In this document: piece by piece, positions 1 through 11,409 of the stretch
Layout: the number at the start of each line of letters is the position of its first letter
How positions within the stretch are numbered: the first letter of the stretch is position 1
Assembly: GCA_023105745.1 (NCBI GenBank)
Contig: JALGQZ010000008.1
Coordinates: forward strand, 44,637,618-44,701,617
DNA from: Austropuccinia psidii
Taxonomy: Eukaryota; Basidiomycota; Pucciniomycetes; Pucciniales; Sphaerophragmiaceae
DNA length: 64,000 bases
Reading direction: 5' to 3'
Notes under the pieces: generated by a model
Seen by the model: the letters and a program-made list of their open reading frames with translations, nothing else
Databases searched by the model: none
What the model was told of the DNA's origin: nothing
Translations under genes and position numbers: made by a program

Positions 1-2271
1 ATTCCATGCCTCAAGTATGGAATACTTGGCTATCTTGTTTCAAGTAATGGCCTCAAGATGGATTCTTCACAAGTTCAGCAAATCCTCAATTGGCCTCAGC
101 CCAAAAGCATCAAGGCCCTTCAGTCTTTTCTTGGCTTTGCCAATTTTTATCGTCGTTTCATTAAAAATTATTCCAAAAAAATCACTTCTCTCACTTCCCT
201 TCTCAAAAAAGATTCTCCCTTTATCTTCAATGAGGAAGCTCTTAGTCAGTTTCAAGCACTCAAAGAAGCTTTCACCTCTGCTCCTATCTTATCCCATTTC
301 AATCCATCTCTACCTACTATTGTAGAGACTGATGCTTCTGATTATGCATTGGGCACCGTACTGAGTGAGGTGAATGACTCAGGAAAGCATCCCATTGCAT
401 TTGATAGTCGCAAGCTCTTACCAGCTGAACTCAACTATGAAATTCATGACAAGGAACTCCTTGGCATAGTTTGGGCTCTCAAGCGCTGGAGATCATTTCT
501 TCTTTCTCTTTCCAATTCTTTTGAGGTCTTGACAGACCACTCTTCCTTGCAGTATTTCATGTCTTCCAAAGTTCTTACTTGCTGTCAGGCCTGTTGGGCT
601 GAATTTCTCTCAGAATTTCACTTCACTATCACTTACCGCCCAGGCAGGCTGGCCACTTTACCAGATGCCTTGTCACGTCGGGACAATGTGTACCCAGAGA
701 GGGGGGTGGACTTCATCAGCAAGAATCCTCAAAATTTTCATCAAGTACTTAAGCAAGATGGAACTCAAGAGTCAAGATTCTTCTCAATCAAAGTGGAGAT
801 TTTCTCAGATTTAGTAGACAAGATTCAAAAAGAAGTATGGCAAGACAAAGACTATAAAGAAATACTCAAGCAACTAGAAAGAGGGGAATCAGTTCCAGAT
901 TATTCTCTTGAACCTCAAGCCAAGTTATTATTATTCAAAGATAGAGTGGTAATCCCAAGCAATGAAGAACTTCAACTCAATATTCTTCAAAAGCGTCATG
1001 ACTCACCATTGGCTTGCCATCCTGGCCAGGAGAAGACCCTCAAGCTCATCAAGAGGGATTTTCACTGGGCTGGCATGAATCAATTCATCAAGGAATATGT
1101 GTCCTCATGTCAGCAATGTTCAAGAAACAAGAACATTCCTCACAAGAAGTTTGGATTACTCAAGCCTCTTTCAATTCCGTCTGGTCCTTGGAATTCATTA
1201 TCAATGGACTTCATCACTCAATTGCCACTGTCAAACAACTTCGATTCAATTTTAGTAGTTGTGGACAGATTCTCCAAAATTGCAATCTTCATTCCAGCTT
1301 ATGGAACAATCACTGCTCTGGACTTAGCTCAAATCTTCATTAGTCATGTATTTTCCAAGCATTGACTTCCAGTCAGTATTGTCAGTGATAGAGGATCCTT
1401 ATTTGTTTCATCATTTTGGACTCAATTGTGTCAGCAACTCAAGATATCAAGAGATCTTTCAACTGCCTTTCACCCTGAAACAGATGGACAGACAGAGAGG
1501 GTAAATCAGATACTAGAACAGTACCTTTGGATGTATGTCAGCTATCATCAAGATGACTGGTACACCTGGCTCCCTCTGGCTGAATTTGCCTATAATAATG
1601 CAGAACATTCATCAACCAAGCAATCACCTTTTTTCACCATTTATGGAAGAAACCCCAGCTTTGACTCAATCCATATTTCTCAAGACTCACCTTCTGGAAA
1701 GTTATCAACAAAACTCCAATCAGTACAGCAAGCTGTCAAAGAACAATTAGAGTCAGCAATAAGGAGATTCAAGAAGTATGCAGATAGAAATAGAGCAATT
1801 CCACCTGATTTCCAACCTGGGGACAAAGTATGGCTAGCTTCCAAGAACATCAAGACAACAAGACCCCTCAAGAAGTTATCAGAAAGATGGTTGGGACCTT
1901 TTGAAGTTCTGAAGAAGATTGGCAGTCATGCATATCACCTCAAGTTGCCTCAGCAATGGAAGACAGTTCACCCTGTATTCCATGTGTCCTTATTAGAACC
2001 AGTCAAGCATTCAACTATTCCAAATCATCATCAATTGCCGCTACCACCAGTTTTAGTGGAGGAGCAAGAAGAATGGGAAGTGGCTCAGGTTCTGGACTCA
2101 AAACTCAAAAGAGGTAAGTTATGGTATCTTGTAGAGTGGAAAGGATTCAGTGAAGACCCAGAAAGAACCACTTGGCAACCAGCTTCAAGCCTTACCAGCT
2201 CACCAGATCTTGTCAAGGATTTCCATTCATTGTATCCAGACAATCCTGGTCCAAATACCTCAAGAGTTTGA
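1..2271 (+). pseudogene. Ty3/gypsy Pol fragment: RT end, RNase H, integrase, chromodomain
   Basis: The frame is open from the first base, so the element begins before the window. It reads the end of reverse transcriptase (an LGY segment, then LQSFLGFANFYRRFI), then RNase H. Counting from the ATG at 58, the RNase H acidic residues are D92 (TDASD), E133 (DKELL), D160 (TDHSS) and D203 (PDALSRR). Integrase follows with CQQC of the zinc domain, the catalytic region MDFITQLP, SDRGSLF and TDGQTERVNQ, then the GDKVWL and HPVFHVSLL segments. A C-terminal chromodomain (WYLVEWKGF) marks it as a chromovirus; in that family the domain steers integration to marked chromatin. One TGA at 1363-1365 breaks the frame between the first and second integrase catalytic residues, at a position where the family normally has glycine (H-G-L-P). 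Otherwise the frame continues unshifted to the TGA at 2269-2271. Confidence in family is high; the copy is a pseudogene. Confidence 0.93.
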
Positions 2272-2760
2272 TTTATGGTGCTTGGTGGGGAGAAGAAGTT
2301 ATAAAAGTAAGTTCCTCTCCTGGCATGCACCTTTAAGGGGGTATTCTACCCATATGTTGTTGTAAGCATCACCTTGGCCACTTTGTGAGCACTTGTCAAT
2401 TTTTTGGACAGGTTCAGGAAGCATACAACACCAATACCCTCTGATTTGGACCTTATCAAGATATGGCCAAATGTTTCTTTCTTTAATTTTCTTTCTTTCT
2501 CTTTTATTTATCATTTCATTTATGCCAATCATCATAATTCAAGACATTCATTACTTCAAGTCATTTACGGCAATTCTTTTCAGAAGTCATTTATGGCAAT
2601 TCTTTCAATGTTATGGTGCTTGGTGGGGAGTGGAAGTTATGAAAGTAAGTTCCATCTCCTGGTATGCATCCCTGAGGGTTCTACTTCTTGTAAAACATTA
2701 CCTTGGCCACTCTGTGAGCATCAAATGCTTGGTTTTCATTTTTCAGACACTTGTTGGCCA
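2272..2760 (+). repeat. Imperfect direct duplication in the element's 3' region, offset about 338 bp
   Basis: The block starting near 2274 (ATGGTGCTTGGTGGGGAG, later ACCTTGGCCACT and TGTGAGCA) recurs from about 2612 with scattered substitutions. Both lie downstream of the pol stop and are T-rich between. A TATA-like TTTATAAG near 2990 could mean part of 2350-3110 is an LTR-like segment, but I could not fix its boundaries. Confidence 0.6.
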
Positions 2761-4101
2761 GAATCAAGCAACTCACCACTGGAAGGACCAACCATCAGGA
2801 TTTTTCTTTATTTCTTTCTTTACTCTCATTTTCTCTTATTCTTTTATTTTTTCTTTCTTTCTTTACTTGTATAATTTTCTGTCTTTTATTTCTTTAAAGC
2901 AGCAGCATCCCCTTCCATATCACGTATTGGGAGGTTCCTTTATTTTTTATTCTTATTTTACTTTTATTTATTTTTATTCCATTTATTAGTATTTATAAGA
3001 GTATGAATAGAAGCCAAACCAAACACAAACAAGAACAAGATACTGGTTTTAACTCCACCCAAATCGTCAAAGTTCACGGGGATTTGGTCATCAACTCATG
3101 GAGAATACCCAAACAGAAGGGTCAAGACGTCAAATTCAGAGAAAACCCTCAAGGAAGTGGGCCATAACTCAATTATGGCCCCCCCACTCAAGCCCTCCTT
3201 GGGCTGGATTCACTGCCCAGGGCCTCCCCTGCAATTTTGGGGAGGCCATGGTCTTGGTGGTCCTGGACCCCCCCAATGGGTCCAGGCCATGTAGGTGAAG
3301 TTATGGGTCATGGGGCCAATTTATGGTCCCATGGCACCCCTGGTTTCCCAGCAAATTTGGGCCCAGGGGCTCATTTTTGTCCTGGGGGGCCTCCAATAAC
3401 CCCCACGGACCATGGACCACAGACCGCAGCCCGTGGACCGTAGGACCCCAAAATCAAAAAATGGCCAAATAGGCCCATAATTCCAATGAACCCAAAAATG
3501 GCCATTAATGGCCATAGTTCAAGAAAGTCACCATAATCACCTAGGACCTCAAAAAGGCCAGAAATGGCCATATGTTCTAATGTGACCAAAGACCACCAAG
3601 AAGACCAATTAGGCCAAAGGGTCCATAAGGGCATGAGTCACCCAGACTTACTATAGCAAGGGCCACAGCCCAAGATTGTTATGGAGGGCTGTTGAGGCAG
3701 TTTTTTCAAATCCAATGGGGACAAGACCCCTGAATTCACTCTTTAATGAATTTCTTCTGATTAAGCCGGGCCAGATGGGTACACTTCATATGCTCATCTG
3801 GCCCCATTTTTTGAGCACAAGAGCTCAGTGGCCATCCATTTGGGATACAACCCAAGACCAGGCCTCAAGGACAAGTGAATTCATGAATCAGAAGAAAAGT
3901 TTAGTCCGAAGTGGGGTACTTACTCAAAGTTAAAAGAAGGGGGGGAAATAAATTTAATTGACAGAGAAGAGTTGAAGAAGGATTTCAAGATAATGGTCAA
4001 AAGACAACTTTTCAAAGGAATTTGTGGGGTAGTGAGATGCCACTCAATAATGGCAGGGTATTATGGTGTTCAGGAGCCCACCAGTTTCAAGAGGGGGATA
4101 C
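2761..4101. other. 3' non-coding region of the Ty3 element with GC-rich hairpin block
   Basis: No gene-like frame is supported here. From about 3160 to 3660 the composition switches from AT-rich to GC-rich, with runs of C and G and repeated ATGGCCAT-like words. Perfect short inverted repeats lie at 3160-3180 (8-bp arms), 3191-3205 (5-bp arms), 3221-3247 (9-bp arms) and 3262-3286 (9-bp arms). The last bases, from about 4088, form a purine-rich tract (AAGAGGGGGATAC) directly before the LTR start, as expected of a polypurine tract. Confidence 0.6.
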
Positions 4102-4863
4102 TGTAACAACCATCCATCAGGGGTTAGGGTATTCATTCATACACCCACTCAAGCATCTCAAATCAGCAGATCCAGCACTTGTCTCAGCATTCAGTTTCAG
4201 CAATCTTCATTCTGAAACAGTTATACAGCTTGGTACCTCAATACAGCCTGTCAATACCTGTACAGGTTGGATTCACCCAATACATTTTCAATACACCAGT
4301 ATGAAGCTGTATGATCACTCAAATACACCACACCTCTTGTACAGGTTCTGTACAGCTGTACAGGACCTGTATTGGCCAGACTCAATTCAATCATCATTTA
4401 TTCTCATGAAATTTCTTCCTCTGGATCAGGCCTGGTGATTCTCACATATACCAGCCCCTCTTTCTCCCCCCTGGGGACTTTTCCCCAGTTAATTAATTTA
4501 GTTTATTTATCATTTTATAATCATTCTTATCCTTATTTTGGGTATTATAATTATTTAATTTCAAGTTAGTCTTTGCATTTTCTTTCTTTGCCTGTACAGT
4601 ATGAGTTGGGTGGCCATATCCTTATTAACCCTGCTCTTTCCATTCTGACAGGTTGAAACAGTGGACTTGGACTTGTTTGTGGTTGGCTCTTCTATTTCCT
4701 ACTTTTATTTCTTTGTTGCTGCTTTTCTCATTTCTTTTATTATAGTAATTCATTCCTTACACTCTCAGGTGTCTTTAATCTTTCCATATCCTTGAGCCCT
4801 CCATAAGTGAGTCCCAGTTTACTGAGTGCCAGGCCCTCTTCACTTCAAAGAGCCCCTGTGACA
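4102..4863 (+). repeat. Probable 3' LTR of the upstream Ty3 element
   Basis: It begins TGTAACAACC immediately after a purine tract ending GAGGGGGATAC and ends CCCTGTGACA, giving the usual TG...CA ends and a length of 762 bp. It contains several CTGTACAG palindromes between 4258 and 4366 and one near 4595. No partner LTR is inside the window, because the 5' end lies upstream, so the boundaries rest on the purine tract and terminal dinucleotides only. Confidence 0.6.
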
Positions 4864-7800
4864 GGTTGATGCTTAATCTAAAAAGAAGAATAAAACCACA
4901 CATTCATTAAATGTCCCTAAACATTCTAATTAATCTTATTGAATTCTTAATCATTATTTATCACTTCAAAATTCTTTGAATTAGTACTTTTTCCTTGATA
5001 TAATTTCATCATATAATCCCTCACCATTTTTTTGAAAAGTTTAATTTTAATAGTGAAGAATTTTTTAGGCTCTTTATAAATACACTTATTATTATTATTG
5101 TATTAAAAATAAGCAAGATCAAACAGGAATTATTCCTTTTTATTATCCTTAAAAAACGAGTTTATTTATTAAGTACCTTTTATCTCTGTATAGAAATCTC
5201 AATCTTATGGAATACTAATTCAAAAAACATGTAATAGATGCTCTTCTAAAATTTATACCTCCTAATATGAGATTGAAATTCAATTATCAAGATACCATTA
5301 TTCTATTCCTTGATAACTTATATATGGCCTATACTATATTCTTTCAATAATAATTATTCCAGTTTGAATTTGGTTCTATTTATCAAGAATAAATGAAATA
5401 TCTACTTATTTCTAGATAGAAAAGGTCAAAATATACTATTCCATTTCAAATTACACAATCCTGTAAGATCAAGAAAATATGGATATTTGAAGTGGATTAT
5501 TTCACAATATGTGTGATTTGTCTTGACTTGAGGCTAGAAAACTTGAAAAAGGAACTTTATTAATAGTTCTTTCAAATCAATCAGATCCCAATATAATGAT
5601 TTTCATTTCTTTTAAGTTATGTAATTAGTATTTTTCAACTTCTTTTGAATATATTCTAAAAATACCCGAAAAAAATCCAAACACTCTTTCACCTTCCAAT
5701 CGCGGAACTTCTTTGTGTGTAGGAGTGATCAGGCAGTACCTAGAAGTATAAATCACTATGAACCAGTTTTCTTTTGTTTCAGACTTGTAACCTTTTCTCC
5801 ACTTTTTCTATAAGATATTCTGGACTTCCCTTTCTAATATTCTAATTAATCTTTACTTAAATTACCAAGAAATTCAATTTACTGATAGTTTTTTGATCAA
5901 AGAACTCCACTTAGAAATTCCTGATCAAATTAACTCTTAAAAAAATTTATTTGAGCATTTAACCTAAAATAATGTGGAAACAAATTGATAAAATATGTTT
6001 TTATTACAATCTATAATTTTCCAAAATTAATAAATAAGAATACAATAAGAGAATTACCTACATATGATTAACAATGGAATTAAAAAATTCTTATATTTAC
6101 TAGAAATCCAAATTATAATAGTAAAGATAATTAGAATATGACTTGAGATGAATAAAACACCAGATAGCTCTGATAGGAACCAGTTATCAAGCTTATATGA
6201 TAAAAAAATATTTTATTAAGCAGAAATTTTTATTTATACCCTAATATTCCCGAAGACTGATGAGTGAGCTTAATAATTTAAATATTTGAAAGATATATTA
6301 AATATACTAATATTTATTGAAAAAATCTCATATAAAGAAACATTTTACTTCAAAATATATCATGATATTATATATATGACTCTAATCACTAATATGATTA
6401 AAAAAAGGCTTGATATTATATTATAATATTCAACTTTATTATGAAATTGATTGATGTGAGGATAATTTAATTTCAATCTAGTAACCAAACCTTTGATTAT
6501 GTAATTTTATTAAATAATCCAATTTTATTTTATCATAAATTTTTTACTATAAGATTATTATTTTGTAAATTATGGGTGCGCTAGATTTTCAAATTAAGCT
6601 TCCTTCATATGAATAGAGATATGAGAAGAGTGTTTATTTTTTTGATTGATTTATTTAGAATTATTCATAGGATATTTTATAGATGGGTGACTTATTCTAT
6701 TATATCTTTGATAACTCAGGAAGAAAAATCTGATTCAAAAGTATAAACATAACTTCAAAAGGATTCAGGTTTCATTTAGAAACTCTAAATAATAATTTTT
6801 TTTTGTTATTTTTTATCTGTGAAAATTTCTAAAATTGATCTTAATGTTTAGTCGCAAAGCTTCAAAGATGCCTTAATAATGAGCTACAATTATTGAGATC
6901 TTAGTAATGATCTTTACTCGTCTTTCTTCCTGAAAAGTATTAATTGAAAGATTTCCATTTTATTAGTTCTCTTGATCTATTTCAACAATTTCCCCCAATG
7001 ACCAAGCATCATTATTATCCAAATGTCTGATTTTACGACTTAAATAAGTTATTGCAAAAGGTACATTGAAGCTGCAATTTACAGAGGAGGAGAATCTTTG
7101 AGAGAAAAACGAAATCTCAGATATCTATGATCTTTAGGGGAATACGGTTACACCTGGGCATTTTCCGTGTGACTGGATGGCCAGTAATATCATTTTACCA
7201 ATAGTGAACCTCAAATTTACCTTTTGAGTAGCCCACATGTCCGCATAAGATAACCATAAGAAAACCTGTGCGTTCTCATGATATGAGCTTTCTAGCACCT
7301 ATCCTGTAATATGTCCGAGATTTTCTATCAAGCTCAGAACCAAGTTTTTTTACTGATAGAAATTATTTAATATTCTTCTTGATTTTTTCCATTCTATACA
7401 TTTGAGAGATCCAAAAATAAATAGAAAAAACTGAGGCAAACCAGCCTTTTACCATTAATGATTATAAAACGTTATTTTTACTGAACACCTTAATTGATAT
7501 TTGAATAAAAGCTAAAATAATACATGGAAGTATGAAAACTGCAAGATATTTACCAATATAGACTTCTTGTACAAGGACCATTTAATCAATATATCATAAC
7601 AACAAAAAATATTACTGCATGTGAGAACCTTTCCACTGTTCTACTGTTAATTAAAAACATAAATTAGAATTCTTCAATTCTAGGTCCTCTTTTTAAGATA
7701 ATACAAACTTATTTAATTATTTTTAAGGGAAATTCTTTAATAATACATAAACACTTTTTTGATAAAGGGGGAAAAAAACTAAAATTGAGTCCATAAAAGG

Positions 7801-7974
7801 GCTACATAAGTTTGAAATGACTTTGAGAAAGATTTGGAAGCTGAAAAAATACAGAAAAATAGGTCCACTTCCAATATATGTAGGAAACATATATACTAAT
7901 ATAAGAGCTTCTCTCTTCAAGGTAAAATAACTGTTTTGTTCATCTGAGATATGTATTCAAAACAAGATTTTGAA
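4864..7974. other. AT-rich intergenic DNA, no gene seen
   Basis: No frame longer than about 65 codons and no recognisable protein segment was found on either strand. The sequence is AT-rich without a clear tandem repeat. It may hold fully decayed transposon DNA. Confidence 0.6.
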
Positions 7975-8279
7975 TGGGTAAAAAAGAAAATTTGTGGAGA
8001 TTATTAATGAATTTGACCTTAGAGTTTATTTTGAGGTATATAAGTGTGTAATATTAAGTATTATATATACAATTGAGCTCTCAGGGTGCTTTTGATTCAT
8101 TGAACATTTTTTCTGAAGGGCCTCTGCTATGGAAAACTAGAGGAAAACCCCCTAAAATGGGAATTTTGAGCTATTTTTGGTCCCTTGGAAATTGCCCTAA
8201 TGTATGTTTCCATGATTGAGGGGGTTTGTTCATGCTATATACCGCAAAAAAAGGAACCGTGAGAGACCATTTTTAGGGA
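7975..8279 (+). repeat. Left remnant of a diverged tandem repeat (about 300-330 bp unit)
   Basis: The segment matches units right of 17889. Shared words include TATATACAATT, CTCTGAAGG-like and CCTCTGCTATGG, then TTGGTCCC, a CCCTAATGTAT block and GAGAGACC before TTTTAGGGA. It ends exactly where Ty3 copy 1 begins. The last five bases, AGGGA (8275-8279), are the left target-site duplication. Confidence 0.65.
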
Positions 8280-9369
8280 TGTGAGCCTGTTACTCAAACC
8301 AGAGCACAAGCATGACAGCCAAATACCATAAATCAATGGTGTAGCCAAGATACCACCAAAAACATGAAGCTGAGCCAAATAAGCTAAAAAGGTATAAAAA
8401 GAAAGAGGAAACTCACCTCTTCCCAATATTTAAGTTGCATCATCACAGGACAAAGAATAACAAAGTTATCCTGCTCAAAGTTGCTGCTGAGCATCAACCT
8501 TAATTTTCACATCTCATCTGAAATACAGAGGAAGAGGCTTAACCCCATCAAATGGGTATTACAAATGGAACTCTAAGTCAGGGCTATCCAATGGTACTAA
8601 CCAAACTGAGCTAGCACCAGAATTACAGAAGTCATGACTAAAGTAAGGTCAGATAAGGGTGAATAAAATATTCACCTCCCATCTAGCTTCTACAGTTTTA
8701 GTGTGAGATAACTAAAGTGGGGTCTTCTTGGAAGGAGCTCAATTAGGGCTATCTGATGGTGCCATCCATTTCCCTATATCTCATCTAGAACAAAAGGTAT
8801 GGGGCAAACAAGCTCCATACAGTTTTTAAGCAAAACATATATATGTACAAAGGATCTTACACATGGCATAACTTTGCCATACCTAATGATAGCCATATCA
8901 AATGAGGTACCATTGTGTAAAGCACATCCAGGGATACACAATGAGCCAAATTTGAGCTTGATATCTCAAAAACTGACAGATGTAGCACAGTTTTAAGCTC
9001 AAAGTCATGCAGTTAGACTAATACAGTCTTACTGTGGGATGTTTGCCCATAAGTATGATTATGAGGTGTCAAATAGACAAAGAAGCATGTTTCTGCTTCA
9101 ATATCTCATAATTCATTCAACACTGGGGTCCCATACAGGTTCTGTACAGCATTCTATGTGTCATACACATCAGAAGAATGCTATGTGGTCCCCAGATGAA
9201 CGTTTTAACCCTGTATTGGTGAGAACTGCCCAGATGTGGTTTCAAAACCACATCTGAGCCCAATAAAGAGTATACACACACTATGAAACCCATGAGCCAG
9301 TACTCTGAATCAAGAAAATCTTCACTTCCTCTACGTGGATGGTCTAGAGTGCCATTCCACCCTATTTTA

Positions 9370-9379
9370 GGATAAAAGG
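9370..9379 (+). promoter_or_regulatory. Candidate LTR TATA box
   Basis: GGATAAAAGG lies about 325 bp before the LTR end and is preserved in all four LTRs of the family (also 17577-17586 +, 35969-35978 - and 44227-44236 -). Conservation across diverged copies suggests the core promoter for element RNA. The start site is not visible. Confidence 0.5.
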
Positions 9380-9438
9380 AGACCTTTTCTCTATCAGAAA
9401 AGGTTTCCCCATCCTTCTATGAAATTCCTACGTAGTAC

Positions 9439-9455
9439 AACTGTCAAAAACAGTT
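9439..9455 (+). promoter_or_regulatory. Conserved hairpin downstream of the LTR TATA box
   Basis: AACTGTCAAAAACAGTT can fold with 6-bp arms and a CAAAA loop, about 60 bp after the TATA-like box. It is kept with at most one change per arm in the three other LTRs (near 17648, 35898 and 44155). It would sit near the 5' end of the transcript; its role is unknown. Confidence 0.45.
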
Positions 9456-9698
9456 ATACTCTTGGAAAAGAACCAGGTTATAATATGAAATTTAGTATTG
9501 TACACTTTATTATTGTGACTCAACAGGTAAAGCTGCACCCAGGGCTTTCAACAGCGCTCACCACCATTAATAATCATTAGTAAAACCCTTTTATTTTATT
9601 TAAAACCAATTTTTTAACATTATTATCTGTGTCACAGTCATAGTTTAGATTGTAAATACTCTTTATTATCACCTCTTCATAGACTCACCCTGACATTT

Positions 9699-9710
9699 TG
9701 GGGGCCTGGC
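9699..9710 (+). promoter_or_regulatory. Primer-binding site, probably tRNA-Pro
   Basis: TGGGGGCCTGGC lies 3 nt after the 5' LTR. The complementary tRNA end would carry a C before CCA, as in eukaryotic tRNA-Pro. The same 12-mer is kept in copy 2. The tRNA identity is inference from the first seven bases. Confidence 0.55.
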
Positions 9711-10340
9711 TATATTTTTTAACCTCTTTTGGACCTCATTAGTGAGTTTTTTCACTTATTTTCTTAATTCTGACATTTTTTTCTTTTCTTTAGTGTGAAA
9801 TTAGTTTAAAAAATATATATGTTTTTATTTTCTTTAGTGTGAAATTAGTTCAAAAAAATATAATACACATCTTATATTTATTTTTAAGGTAGTATGTGAC
9901 TATATACCACTCAACTTTGTATTTTTATTGCGTTGTTGCATGGGTGATTATAACTTAATCACCACAAAACTATTATTTTTGGTGTGTTTTACATACTTAA
10001 ACACTTTAAGCCATTAATATAGTCCTTTTTTTTAATTAAATAAGGACACCTCTTACTATAAAACCAACAGTTCAGGCATGTTTGGGTATATTGTTAATTT
10101 AAATTACCCTCTTACATAACCATTTTTCAGATTATACTTGCTAATTACAGGTTTATCTGTGAGATACTGGCATACAAACAGTGTGCCAGATATCTGTAAG
10201 CTGTATTTCTGACATGGAATCGTTAATTCAATCACCTGTCATAATACAAGGGCATAATATAGAAATATATTGCCCAGAGGCCATCCTTAGATGTGCAAAC
10301 AGAATTTTAAGAAGTTGTAACTGACAATAAGCCCTATTTT
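9711..10340. other. 5' leader of copy 1
   Basis: Non-coding leader between the primer-binding site and Gag. It contains a short direct duplication (TTAGTGTGAAATTAGTT near 9791 and 9835). No ORF is supported. Confidence 0.6.
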
Positions 10341-11405
10341 TCCTTTCTGATTCAGTGGAAGACAACTACATTCCACTAGAGACCCAGTGACACCCTCAGA
10401 ACCAGAGGGAAGCAAGGGCAATGGAAAGAGGCACAGTGAAAGCCTTATAACAGCTAAAAAATGGACACCCATTGCCACTCAGAGGAATAGAAAACCACAA
10501 AACTCTGCATTAATAAGAGGTAAACCAACCTTAACAGCTTTTACAGGGAAGATTACAGTAATTAACCTAGTTTTAACCTCCAAAGGTAGATTTCCAAAAT
10601 CAGCAGACAACAAATTTGTACAAGGAACAGTCAAAGGTAAATACCCTAAGAAAATGAAGTTTTTGACTGCTTGCAAACACTGATATGTCCCCTGTACACC
10701 TCAGAGACCTTGGTTTCCAAAGGCACCAGCCAGAGGACAGAGAAGGCTTGTCAAGAACCAGAAGACCTGGAGGATTACACCTTGGACATAGTGGTGGATG
10801 GCAAGACATTGAGGGAAATCATACCCACTCTGCAATTCACATTACAGTTCAACAGAAATGTAAAACCAGAGGACTTTAAGGATATGGATCAAGCTCTTTA
10901 GCTCCACCAACTCCTCAAAGACCTTTTTCAATGGAGAATGGACAACAAGAGGCTTAACCTTGCATCCCACTGGGCAGAACCTGGAGAAAGTTGCCATAAG
11001 ATCTTTCTCAAAGAGATAGACTTCAGAGACCTTATGGTAATCACCAAAGGTCAGAATCCCACCAGGCAGTTCAGAATCCTGGAGGTGAGGGAAAACAGGA
11101 TAAGGGAAAATCAAGCCACTATCCAAGCTATAGAAGAACAACTGACCCAGACAGGGCATACTCAGATTCCTTCAGGCTCACAAGCAGTAGACCAAACCAG
11201 CTCTCCAGTGGCTTCACACCATTCAGGAACCAACAGATCAGTGGCCAAGAGTCACCATTCTTCACAATCCCAGGAGGGCTTTAGGAGAAGACAAGGATAC
11301 AAGGGCAAAAACAAGACCACCTTCAACCAAAGGAAGAGAGAGTCAGACCCAATGATCCAGAAGCTGTTGGATTTGGTGAAAGAAGTGCACAAGAGCCAGA
11401 AGTAG
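10341..11405 (+). pseudogene. Gag 5' region of copy 1: leader ORF and frame-A ORF
   Basis: By comparison with copy 2, a basic leader ORF (10341-10683) is damaged: its ATG is GTG here and about 20 bp are missing near 10387, shifting the frame. A second frame (10671-11405) matches the 244-residue ORF of copy 2, with one internal TAG at 10899-10901 and the same terminal TAG after VKEVHK. It is charged and Q/S/H-rich at its end, with no named domain. A third frame opening at ATG 10685 matches the start of copy 2's long Gag-Pol frame but stops after about 64 codons. Differences between copies in the 10671 frame are mostly conservative (L/M, K/R, F/W), which favours it as a real protein. Function is unknown beyond Gag-region location. 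Confidence 0.7.
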
Positions 11406-11409
11406 TTGT

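Larger units (their letters stand above)
8280..9695 (+). repeat. 5' LTR of copy 1
   Basis: TGTGAGCC...CCCTGACA, 1,416 bp. It contains a TATA-like GGATAAAAGG (9370-9379) and a downstream hairpin (9439-9455), both also present in the other LTRs. Short ORFs inside (for example near 8799-8996) are LTR sequence and not genes. Confidence 0.92.

Noticed and set aside
2393..2989. 198-codon hydrophobic ORF with apparent membrane segments
   Set aside because: It overlaps the duplicated T-rich 3' region of the Ty3 element; hydrophobicity follows from T-rich codons.
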